DNA of 5,612 bases from DAOTVD01 sp034437075 (GCA_034437075.1 DAOTVD010000339.1:1-5612), one strand, 5' to 3'; shown: positions 1 through 5,476, numbered from the stretch's first letter. The notes: a model not told the origin generated them from the letters alone. Numbers and translations: made by a program.

Positions 1-977
1 AGACCCTGCGCCGTGTGCTAGCCGATTTCGGCGAAACATTCCTACTGCCCTTGATGCAAGCCGGGATGCTGAGTTTCGGCGTCGCGATTTTGCTATCGTA
101 TTGGATTACGCGCTCGGTGGCGCGCCCCCTGGCCCATATCGCCAATGCCGCCGGGCAGGTGGCCGCCGGGGATTATGCCCAGAGGGTGCCTGTGCAAGGG
201 GTCACCGAGGCGCGCGTTGTCGCGCAAGCGTTCAATGATATGACCGCGCAAGTCCAAGCCACGCAAAAAGCCCAGCAAGATTTTTTGGCCAATGTATCGC
301 ACGACTTACGTACCCCGCTAACCAGCATCCAGGGCTATTCGCAAGCGATTATGGATGGCGTGACCGATGACCCGGCTCACTCGGCATCCATAATCAATTA
401 CGAAGCGGCGCGCCTGACGCGCTTGGTGCAAGATTTGCTGGACATCGCGCGGATTCAGAGTGGCCGCATGCAAATGCTGCGCCAGGCCATCGCGCTGGAT
501 GGCATCCTGCGCAACGTGGGCGAGAGTTTGAACATCAAAGCTCGCGACGCCAACATTACGTTGCATCTGGACATCCAGCCCTTGCCGCGCATTGCGGGGG
601 ATGGGGATCGCTTGGCGCAGGTCTTCACCAATTTGGTAGATAATGCGCTCAAGCACACGTCGGAGGGCGGCCAGGTCTGGTTACGGGCCGAACCCCAAGC
701 CCAGGGCATCATGGTCACCGTGCAGGACACGGGCGAAGGCATCCCCAAAGATGACCTGGCGCGCATCTTCGAGCGCTTTTACCAGGTGGACAAGAGCCGC
801 CAACGTGGCGCGCAACGCATCGGCACCGGGCTAGGCTTAGCCATCGTGAACGAAATCGTACGGGCGCATGGTGGCACCGTCACCGTTGCTAGCCAGGTTG
901 GCGTAGGCACGGCGTTTCAGGTCTGGTTGCCGCAACTGACCGCCGACAGAAGCACGGTTGTCTTTCGGCGGAGCTAA
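1..977 (+). CDS. Sensor histidine kinase, C-terminal part (5' end outside window)
   Basis: This is a two-component sensor kinase that should autophosphorylate on a histidine and pass the phosphate to a response regulator not seen here. The frame is open back to base 1 (codons from base 3 read T-L-R-R), so the GTG at 15 is not a credible start and the sensor region is cut off by the window edge. A hydrophobic membrane segment spans about 39-110, ending in Y-W-I-T-R. A HAMP linker starts at the RPL motif (about 123-131) and runs to about 270. The HisKA H-box reads NVSHDLRTPL, with the phospho-accepting His at 300-302. The HATPase domain shows the N-box NLVDNALKH (from 630), the G1 box DTGEGIP (from 726), the F-box IFERFYQVDKS and the G2 box GTGLGLAI (from 822). 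All catalytic motifs are intact, so the protein is probably active in the inner membrane. The TAA stop at 975-977 interlocks with the stop of the converging peptidase gene. The stimulus and cognate regulator cannot be told from this piece. Confidence 0.95.
   Translation, partial: TLRRVLADFGETFLLPLMQAGMLSFGVAILLSYWITRSVARPLAHIANAAGQVAAGDYAQRVPVQGVTEARVVAQAFNDMTAQVQATQKAQQDFLANVSHDLRTPLTSIQGYSQAIMDGVTDDPAHSASIINYEAARLTRLVQDLLDIARIQSGRMQMLRQAIALDGILRNVGESLNIKARDANITLHLDIQPLPRIAGDGDRLAQVFTNLVDNALKHTSEGGQVWLRAEPQAQGIMVTVQDTGEGIPKDDLARIFERFYQVDKSRQRGAQRIGTGLGLAIVNEIVRAHGGTVTVASQVGVGTAFQVWLPQLTADRSTVVFRRS
940..971. other. GC-rich inverted repeat at the convergent gene junction
   Basis: CCGCCGA (940-946) and TCGGCGG (965-971) are perfect 7-bp inverted arms. 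After one mismatch, AGA (948-950) and TCT (961-963) extend the stem. The repeat lies inside the last codons of the kinase, just before the interlocked stops. No T-run follows on either strand, so it is not a canonical intrinsic terminator. It could act as a weak bidirectional barrier or as mRNA 3'-end structure, or simply be coding sequence. The structure is read by eye and no folding energy was computed. Confidence 0.4.
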
Positions 978-2065
978 CCGACCGTTTGCAACTCGCGCGG
1001 GAAGGTCGTCAGCGCTTCGACACCATCCGGGGTGATAAGCACATCATCCTCAATACGCACACCCAGCGCGCCGGGCTGGTACAAACCTGGCTCAATCGTG
1101 AAGACCATGCCTGGCTCCAATACTCGGACATTACCTTGTACGATATTGGGATATTCATGCACATCTAGCCCTAGGCCGTGCCCCGTGCGGTGAATAATCC
1201 ACTGCGCATAGCCTGCTTTTTCTAAGACGTCGCGCGTCAAAATGTCTAGCTCGTGGGCGGTTAGGCCAGGGCGGGCGGCCTCGCGGGCGGCGATGTTGGC
1301 CGCTAAGACGGCCTCGTAAAAAGCACGCGCGTCGGGGCTGGGTTCGCCGACAAAAAACGTGCGTGTAATGTCCGCATGGTATCCTTCGTAGACCAAGCCG
1401 AAATCAAACAGCAAGGCATCGCCGGGTTGGATGGCGTAATCCGGGCGGGCGTGGCCGTGCGGACGCGCCGAATTATCCCCCGCCAGCACTAACGGCGGAA
1501 ACGCCAGCCCTTCGCCGCCGGCTTCTGTCAGATAACCGCGCAAACGGTTGAGAATCGCGGTTTCGGTCATCCCCACTTGAATATGATCCAGCGTATTTTG
1601 CAGCGCAGACTCGGACAGCATGATAGCCTGGCGCAGCGCTGCGACTTCATCGCTTTCTTTGTGGATACGCAGGTCGGCTAGTGCGTCGTCTGCGCGCACT
1701 ATTTCGGTATCGGGCAGCAGATTTTTCAGGATTTCCGCTTCGAAAAAGCGCATCCGCAACCCTTCCACGCCCAAACGGTGGGGCGCGAAGGTCGCGAGTG
1801 CCTGCGCGAAAGCGGCGTGATACCCATCGGCATCTGTCCAGGGATAGAGCGTGGCTGCTAGCCCCCCAGCTTGGAAGACCTCCACCTCAATTTGCGGAAT
1901 GATGACGGCAGGCGTTCCGGTATGGGGCACCAACACAACCAGCGGACGTTCCATTAATAGGTGATGGGCACCCGCGACATAGCGCAGGTTCGGCCCAGGT
2001 ATCAGCGCGACCATATTCAGATCCGCTTGGCTCATCAGATGTTGTAATTTTTCTAGGCGTGTCAT
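974..2065 (-). CDS. M24-family metallopeptidase, Xaa-Pro dipeptidase/aminopeptidase type
   Basis: This is a cytosolic metal-dependent peptidase of 363 residues, the usual size for short PepQ/PepP-like proteins, expected to cleave the bond before proline in short peptides. An N-terminal creatinase/prolidase-type domain spans about residues 5-130, and the pita-bread catalytic domain about 140-355. The five metal ligands are all present: D221 in FDFG, D232 in HADITRT, H296 in TGHGLG, E325 in TIEPG and E339 in RIEDD. The active-site histidines H203 (PHGHA) and H303 (DVHEYP) are also in place. There is no signal peptide or membrane segment. I chose the ATG at 2065-2063 because a purine-rich GAGAAAG (2080-2074) lies 8 nt upstream. 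A GTG immediately before it (2068-2066) is possible and adds one residue. The gene is divergent from the str operon and convergent with the kinase. Substrate preference (dipeptidase or aminopeptidase) cannot be set from sequence alone, so no gene symbol is given. Confidence 0.93.
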   Translation of the reverse strand: MTRLEKLQHLMSQADLNMVALIPGPNLRYVAGAHHLLMERPLVVLVPHTGTPAVIIPQIEVEVFQAGGLAATLYPWTDADGYHAAFAQALATFAPHRLGVEGLRMRFFEAEILKNLLPDTEIVRADDALADLRIHKESDEVAALRQAIMLSESALQNTLDHIQVGMTETAILNRLRGYLTEAGGEGLAFPPLVLAGDNSARPHGHARPDYAIQPGDALLFDFGLVYEGYHADITRTFFVGEPSPDARAFYEAVLAANIAAREAARPGLTAHELDILTRDVLEKAGYAQWIIHRTGHGLGLDVHEYPNIVQGNVRVLEPGMVFTIEPGLYQPGALGVRIEDDVLITPDGVEALTTFPRELQTVG

Positions 2066-2091
2066 CACACGATCTTTCTCAGCGACTTCTA

Positions 2092-2120
2092 AGCATCTTG
2101 TACCGTAATGATACCGTCAA
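2092..2120 (-). promoter_or_regulatory. Weak candidate promoter for the M24 peptidase
   Basis: On the minus strand TTGACG (2120-2115) is a good -35 hexamer. At 17-nt spacing the -10 position holds GATGCT (2097-2092), which matches the consensus at only three of six bases. If used, it would give a leader of about 20 nt. The -35 box is convincing and the -10 box is not. The direct repeat TACCGT overlaps the site. Confidence 0.25.
2101..2117 (+). repeat. Short direct repeat TACCGT x2, one helical turn apart
   Basis: TACCGT occurs at 2101-2106 and 2112-2117, so the starts are 11 bp apart. The second copy runs into CCGT-CAA-ACGG (2114-2124), a small inverted repeat. The pair sits about 30-45 bp upstream of the str -35 box and over the candidate peptidase promoter, where a regulator could touch both promoters. 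With only two six-base copies, chance is a real alternative. Confidence 0.35.
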
Positions 2121-2145
2121 ACGGCCTATCTTTTAAGCGCCCCCC

Positions 2146-2174
2146 TTGACTGGCCCATAGCCCACTGATATTAT
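2146..2174 (+). promoter_or_regulatory. Sigma-70-type promoter of the str operon
   Basis: The -35 box is TTGACT (2146-2151) and the -10 box is TATTAT (2169-2174). Each matches the consensus at five of six positions, with the optimal 17-bp spacer. The predicted start of transcription is near 2181. An A/T-rich stretch (about 2128-2135) lies upstream. It points toward rpsL with no other gene between and is the only strong promoter-like match I found in the intergenic region. A strong, simple promoter suits a ribosomal protein operon. Confidence 0.75.
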
Positions 2175-2200
2175 TCTTCAGCTAAAACGCCCAACACCCT

Positions 2201-2229
2201 GCGCATCCTTGCCCAGTAAGGCAATGCGT
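2201..2229 (+). promoter_or_regulatory. Leader hairpin 1
   Basis: CGCA (2202-2205) pairs with TGCG (2225-2228), and TTGCC (2209-2213) with GGCAA (2220-2224). This gives nine pairs around a 3-nt bulge (TCC, 2206-2208) and a 6-nt loop. A G-U pair can close the base at 2201/2229. A competing inner pairing of CCTT (2207-2210) with AAGG (2218-2221) is also possible. The asymmetric bulge is the kind of irregularity often seen in protein-binding leader RNAs, but that is inference. Confidence 0.4.
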
Positions 2230-2252
2230 ACGGAACTGAGCTCGAATATAAC

Positions 2253-2282
2253 ATGAGGCTGTCGGTCTTGCGGTAGCCTCAT
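2253..2282 (+). promoter_or_regulatory. Leader hairpin 2 (long stem)
   Basis: ATGAGGCT (2253-2260) is a perfect inverted match to AGCCTCAT (2275-2282). The stem continues inward through two G-U pairs and two G-C pairs (2261-2264 with 2271-2274), giving 12 pairs and a 6-nt loop, GTCTTG. It is among the strongest structures in the leader and is followed by a mixed sequence rather than a T-run, so it is not a terminator. Confidence 0.5.
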
Positions 2283-2293
2283 CGTTGTGTGAA

Positions 2294-2317
2294 GAACAGG
2301 CGTGACGACGCCTGTTT
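2294..2317 (+). promoter_or_regulatory. Leader hairpin 3, attenuator-like stem with a poor T-tract
   Basis: AACAGGCG (2295-2302) pairs perfectly with CGCCTGTT (2309-2316). An inner T-A pair leaves a tight GACG tetraloop, and a G-U pair closes the base. The 3' arm ends in only three Ts before GCACGC. The compact GC-rich stem resembles an intrinsic terminator, but the T-tract is too short for efficient release. If it has a function it may be pausing, attenuation or protein binding, 40 nt ahead of rpsL. Confidence 0.5.
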
Positions 2318-2336
2318 GCACGCTAGCTAGCTGCAA
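2316..2336 (+). promoter_or_regulatory. Leader hairpin 4 over a GCTAGCTAGC palindrome
   Basis: TTGCA (2316-2320) pairs with TGCAA (2332-2336), and GCT (2322-2324) with AGC (2329-2331), leaving a bulged C at 2321 and an AGCT loop. The 5' arm shares one or two bases with hairpin 3, so the two can stack or compete at their border. The core GCTAGCTAGC (2322-2331) is a 10-bp DNA palindrome, so a DNA-binding protein is another possibility. Confidence 0.35.
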
Positions 2337-2347
2337 GATAAGTATTT

Positions 2348-2351
2348 GGAG
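2348..2351 (+). promoter_or_regulatory. Shine-Dalgarno sequence that sets the rpsL start
   Basis: GGAG lies 6 nt before the ATG at 2358. An upstream in-frame TTG at 2346 overlaps this ribosome binding site and would add four residues not found in S12 proteins. The ATG, giving an MPTINQL start, is therefore the correct one. Confidence 0.85.
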
Positions 2352-2357
2352 AGCTTT

Positions 2358-2774
2358 ATGCCAACCATTAACCAACTCATTCGCAAGGGGCGACAGCCAA
2401 AGAAAAAGAAAAGCACCGCGCCCGCGTTGCAATATACGTGGAACACCTATCGCCAGAAGCGGACGCGCCAGCCCAAGGGCTCGCCACAAAAACGGGGCGT
2501 GTGCACTCAGGTGCGTACTATGACGCCCAAAAAGCCGAACTCGGCGTTGCGCAAGGTGGCGCGTGTACGCCTCAGTAATCAGATCGAAGTCACCGCTTAT
2601 ATTCCGGGCGAGGGCCACAGCTTGCAGGAACATAGCGTCGTGATGATCCGTGGCGGGCGTGTAAAAGACTTGCCCGGTGTGCGCTATCACATTGTGCGTG
2701 GCACGCTCGATACGGATGGCGTAAAAGAACGCAAGCAGGGCCGTAGCAAATACGGCGCCAAGAAACCGAAGTAA
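2358..2774 (+). CDS. rpsL: 30S ribosomal protein S12, long form
   Basis: S12 sits at the decoding centre of the small subunit and takes part in codon-anticodon proofreading. The protein is 138 residues with the typical MPTINQLIRKGR start. The conserved core motifs are all present: SPQKRGVCT (42-50), TPKKPNSALRK (56-66), GEGHSLQEHS (84-93) and GGRVKDLPGVRYH (99-111). K58 and K103 correspond to E. coli K43 and K88, sites of classical streptomycin-resistance changes, and both carry the wild-type lysine. D104 corresponds to the aspartate that RimO methylthiolates in E. coli. Relative to the 124-residue E. coli protein there are about 15 extra residues between PAL (22-24) and PQKRG (43-47). Similar inserts are known in Firmicutes S12 and, as I recall, in Chloroflexota. 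It is the first gene of the operon and lies 11 nt from rpsG. Expression is probably governed by the promoter at 2146-2174 and the structured leader. Confidence 0.99.
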   Translation: MPTINQLIRKGRQPKKKKSTAPALQYTWNTYRQKRTRQPKGSPQKRGVCTQVRTMTPKKPNSALRKVARVRLSNQIEVTAYIPGEGHSLQEHSVVMIRGGRVKDLPGVRYHIVRGTLDTDGVKERKQGRSKYGAKKPK

Positions 2775-2785
2775 GGGAGCACACG

Positions 2786-3256
2786 ATGCCACGTCGTAAT
2801 CGTCCACCCAAACGGATTGTTTTGCCCGACCCGAAGTACAAAAATACGCGGGTCGCCATGTTCGTCAACCGCATGATGTATGGCGGTAAGAAGAGCACCT
2901 CGCAGCGGATTATTTACGATGCGTTCGACATCATTGAAGAACGCGCCGGCGAAGAACCGCTAGAGGTCTTCGAGCGCGCTTTGCGCAATGTCACCCCGAC
3001 TGTGGAAGTCAAGCCGCGCCGCGTAGGGGGTTCCACCTACCAAGTGCCGATTGAAGTCCCCCCCGACCGTGCGCTAAGCCTGGCCATCCGCTGGATGCTG
3101 ACCGCCGCGCGCGCGCGCAATGGCCGGAGCATGGCCGAAAAATTGGCAAATGAGTTGATGGATGCCGCACGCGGCCAGGGCAACGCCATCCGGAAACGTG
3201 AAGAGACGCATCGCATGGCCGAGGCCAACCGGGCGTTCTCCCATTATCGTTGGTAA
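2786..3256 (+). CDS. rpsG: 30S ribosomal protein S7
   Basis: S7 is the primary 16S rRNA binder that starts assembly of the 30S head and lines the E site. The length of 156 residues is standard. The N-terminus MPRRNRPPKR is typical, followed by the family core FVNRMMYGGKKS (about 27-38), ALRNVTPTVEVKPRRVGGSTYQVP (split as ALRNVTPTVEVK and PRRVGGSTYQVP, about 65-88) and the helix RSMAEKLANELMDAARGQG. The C-terminal EETHRMAEANRAFSHYRW is also conserved. GGGAG (2775-2779) lies 6 nt before the ATG and directly follows the rpsL stop. The gap to rpsL is only 11 nt. The long rpsL-rpsG spacer that S7 uses for autorepression in E. coli is therefore absent, and any S7 feedback must act elsewhere, possibly in the rpsL leader. 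A 13-nt alternating CG run falls inside the gene at 3106-3118. Confidence 0.99.
   Translation: MPRRNRPPKRIVLPDPKYKNTRVAMFVNRMMYGGKKSTSQRIIYDAFDIIEERAGEEPLEVFERALRNVTPTVEVKPRRVGGSTYQVPIEVPPDRALSLAIRWMLTAARARNGRSMAEKLANELMDAARGQGNAIRKREETHRMAEANRAFSHYRW
3106..3118. repeat. Alternating CG run inside rpsG
   Basis: Thirteen bases of uninterrupted CG alternation code for part of the TAARARN stretch of S7. Such runs can adopt left-handed DNA and are mildly prone to slippage. Here it most likely reflects Ala-Arg codon choice (GCG, CGC) in a GC-rich genome. The reading frame is intact. Confidence 0.6.
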
Positions 3257-3275
3257 CAGTTAGCCGTATAGCATT

Positions 3276-3281
3276 AAAGGG
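3276..3281 (+). promoter_or_regulatory. Shine-Dalgarno sequence that sets the fusA start
   Basis: AAAGGG lies 4 nt before the ATG at 3286. The reading frame is open further up to a TTG at 3250 that overlaps the end of rpsG. That longer form adds 12 residues absent from EF-G proteins and has no ribosome binding site. The ATG, giving MAKKNGK, is preferred. Confidence 0.8.
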
Positions 3282-3285
3282 TAAG

Positions 3286-5436
3286 ATGGCTAAGAAAAAC
3301 GGGAAATTGAACTTGAAGTTGCTGCGCAATATTGGCGTTATCGCCCATATTGACGCGGGGAAAACCACGACCACCGAGCGCATTCTGTACTATACCGGCA
3401 TGGTGCACAAAATCGGTGAAGTGCATGAGGGCGCAGCCACGACCGACTGGATGGCGCAAGAGCGTGAGCGTGGGATCACCATTACCTCCGCAGCCATTAC
3501 CGCAAGCTGGCTTCGCCACGGCCAAAATTATCAGATCAACCTCATCGACACCCCCGGCCACGTGGATTTCACCGCCGAGGTGCAGCGCAGTTTGCGCGTG
3601 TTGGATGGTGGTATCGTGGTGTTTGATGGTGTGGCGGGTGTGGAACCCCAGTCCGAAACCGTCTGGCGTCAAGCGAATGAATATCGCGTACCGCGTATTT
3701 GCTTCGTCAATAAGCTAGACCGCACCGGCGCGAGCTTCGAATTCGTGCTGAAAACCATCCGCGAACGGTTGGTATCGAACCCGATTCCGATCCAATTGCC
3801 CTACGGTGAAGGCTCCGACTTCGCCGGAATTGTCGATCTGTTCACGATGGAATTGGTGACCTATGGCAACGACCTCGGCACGGACATCAACCGCGAACCC
3901 ATCCCGGCGGATTTGCAAGCAGATGCCGAAGCGGCGCGCGAAGCGATGATCGAAGCCATCATCGAAGTTGATGAAGGCTTGACCGAGAAGTTCCTGATGG
4001 AAGAAGAGATCACCAACGACGAACTGATCGAAGCTTTGCGCAACGCGACGCTGGCCAACACCGCCCAACCGATTTTGTGCGGTTCTGCGCTGAAGAACAA
4101 AGGCGTGCAGATGTTGCTCGATGCCGTCATCGACTTCTTGCCTTCGCCGTTGGATGTGCCGCCCGTGAAAGGTATTTTGCCGGATGACGAAAGTACCTTC
4201 ATCGAGCGCAACCCGGATGATGAAGAGCCGCTGTCCGCGCTGGTCTTCAAGATTGCGACCGACCCGTATGTGGGGCGCTTGGCGTTCTTCCGCGTGTATT
4301 CGGGCGTGTTGCGCTCTGGCGAAACGGTCATGAACACCACCGAAGGTGAGCGCGAGCGCATCGGGCGGTTGGTGCGCATGTTTGCCGACAAGCGCGAAGA
4401 TGTAGAAGAAGTCCACGCGGGTGATATTGCAGCGGCGTTGTCCTTGAAAAAGACCTTCACCGGGCAAACGCTCTCGGATATGGACAAGCAGATTGTGCTA
4501 GAGCGCATCAGCTTCCCCAAACCCGTGATCGAAGTCGCCATCGAGCCCAAAACCACCGCCGACCGCGACAAGATGTCCGATGCGCTGCATAAGCTGGCCG
4601 AGGAAGACCCGACCTTCGAAGTGAAAACCGACGAAGAAACCGGCCAAACGCTCATCAAGGGCATGGGCGAATTGCATCTGGAGGTGTTGGTCGACCGTAT
4701 GATGCGCGAGTTCAAGGTCGATGCTGTCGTGGGCCGTCCGCGCGTCTCGTATCGTGAGACGATCACCAAGTCCGTCACCATCGATACGACCTTCAAGCGC
4801 CAGACTGGCGGTAGTGGGCAGTTCGCGAAGGTGACCATGGAATTCGAGCCCATCACGGATGAGAGCGTTTATGAACAAGAAGAAGAATCCTCGACTAAGA
4901 AAATCTTCCCCGAGGAGCAATTCATCTTCGAAGACCATATTCGCGGCGGGGCGATCCCCAAAGAGTGGATCAAACCGACCATGATGGGGGCCATGGACGC
5001 CATGAAAGGCGGCGTCGTTGCTGGATACCCGGTAGTCGGCTTGCGCGCCAAGTTGGTTGATGGCGCCATCCACGATGTGGACTCGTCCGAAATGGCTTTC
5101 CGCATCGCGGGTTCGATGTGCCTGAAAGAAGGCGTCCAAAAAGCTAGCGCGGTGCTCATCGAACCCATGATGAGCGTCGAAGTCGTCGCACCCGATGAAT
5201 ATACGGGCGACATCATCGGCAATCTTTCCGCGCGGCGTGGTGCTGTCGAAGGTATGGACCCGCGCGGCGAGGGCGTTTCATCCATCCGCGCCCAGGTGCC
5301 GTTGGGCGAGATGTTCGGGTATGCCACCGATCTGCGGTCGATGACCAGCGGGCGCGGCAACTTTACGATGGAATTCAGCGGCTATGCCCAGGTGCCGCAG
5401 AATATCAAAGAAGAAATCCTTAAGGGCAACGTTTAG
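3286..5436 (+). CDS. fusA: Translation elongation factor G
   Basis: EF-G is the ribosomal GTPase that drives tRNA-mRNA translocation and, with RRF, ribosome recycling. The protein has 716 residues, slightly longer than E. coli EF-G (704). The G domain shows the P-loop AHIDAGKT (20-27), switch I RGITI (62-66), DTPGH (88-92, with catalytic H92), NKLD (142-145) and GSA (266-268). Domain II follows to about 405, then domain III (FPKP at 410-413, GMGELHLEV at 459-467). Domain IV has tip loops GGSGQF (508-513) and HDVDSSE from H596, the His that contacts the decoding site. Domain V ends with GYATDLRSMTSGRGNF. All functional motifs are intact. The oddity is an acidic insert in domain IV, around 525-545, about 17 residues longer than the same stretch in Thermus EF-G. 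It is the third gene of the str operon, 29 nt after rpsG. It ends in TAG, 40 nt before tuf. Confidence 0.99.
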   Translation: MAKKNGKLNLKLLRNIGVIAHIDAGKTTTTERILYYTGMVHKIGEVHEGAATTDWMAQERERGITITSAAITASWLRHGQNYQINLIDTPGHVDFTAEVQRSLRVLDGGIVVFDGVAGVEPQSETVWRQANEYRVPRICFVNKLDRTGASFEFVLKTIRERLVSNPIPIQLPYGEGSDFAGIVDLFTMELVTYGNDLGTDINREPIPADLQADAEAAREAMIEAIIEVDEGLTEKFLMEEEITNDELIEALRNATLANTAQPILCGSALKNKGVQMLLDAVIDFLPSPLDVPPVKGILPDDESTFIERNPDDEEPLSALVFKIATDPYVGRLAFFRVYSGVLRSGETVMNTTEGERERIGRLVRMFADKREDVEEVHAGDIAAALSLKKTFTGQTLSDMDKQIVLERISFPKPVIEVAIEPKTTADRDKMSDALHKLAEEDPTFEVKTDEETGQTLIKGMGELHLEVLVDRMMREFKVDAVVGRPRVSYRETITKSVTIDTTFKRQTGGSGQFAKVTMEFEPITDESVYEQEEESSTKKIFPEEQFIFEDHIRGGAIPKEWIKPTMMGAMDAMKGGVVAGYPVVGLRAKLVDGAIHDVDSSEMAFRIAGSMCLKEGVQKASAVLIEPMMSVEVVAPDEYTGDIIGNLSARRGAVEGMDPRGEGVSSIRAQVPLGEMFGYATDLRSMTSGRGNFTMEFSGYAQVPQNIKEEILKGNV

Positions 5437-5439
5437 TTT

Positions 5440-5461
5440 GTGATAACGCTTCTAGTGATAA
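5440..5461 (+). repeat. GTGATAA direct repeat in the fusA-tuf spacer
   Basis: GTGATAA occurs at 5440-5446 and 5455-5461, 15 nt start to start, in the A/T-richer 40-nt spacer. The second copy runs straight into the tuf Shine-Dalgarno AAGGAG. No terminator and no good sigma-70 promoter are visible, so tuf is most simply read from the operon transcript. The repeat may be chance. Confidence 0.3.
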
Positions 5462-5476
5462 AGGAGTACAGCCAAA

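Larger units (their letters stand above)
2181..2357 (+). promoter_or_regulatory. Structured 5' leader of the rpsL operon mRNA
   Basis: About 177 nt separate the predicted transcription start from the rpsL start codon, and no convincing gene lies in between. Four successive hairpins can be drawn here: 2201-2229, 2253-2282, 2294-2317 and 2316-2336. The last ends 11 nt before the rpsL Shine-Dalgarno sequence. Ribosomal protein operons are commonly autoregulated by a protein binding such leaders. Here S7 or S12 would be the natural candidates, because the rpsL-rpsG gap is too short for the E. coli-type S7 site. No known leader family was recognised. The extent depends on the predicted promoter. 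Confidence 0.5.

Noticed and set aside
15..17. GTG as the start of the histidine kinase
   Set aside because: The frame is open to the window edge, and a start here would leave only one membrane segment and no sensor. The gene continues to the left.
2247..2252. TATAAC as a second -10 box in the rpsL leader
   Set aside because: No -35-like hexamer lies at 15-19 bp upstream and there is no extended -10 TG, so the promoter at 2146-2174 is much better.
2178..2807. 209-codon open frame on the minus strand across the rpsL leader and rpsL
   Set aside because: It is antisense to rpsL and to the promoter-leader region, shows no recognisable motif, and is explained as a shadow of rpsL codon use.
3250..3285. 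Longer EF-G starting at a TTG overlapping the rpsG stop
   Set aside because: The extra 12 residues do not resemble EF-G, no ribosome binding site precedes the TTG, and AAAGGG is correctly placed for the ATG at 3286.
3861..4856. 331-codon open frame on the minus strand inside fusA
   Set aside because: It lies wholly antisense to a fully conserved EF-G gene. Its composition is Ser/Arg-rich with no domain, and long antisense frames are expected with this codon bias.
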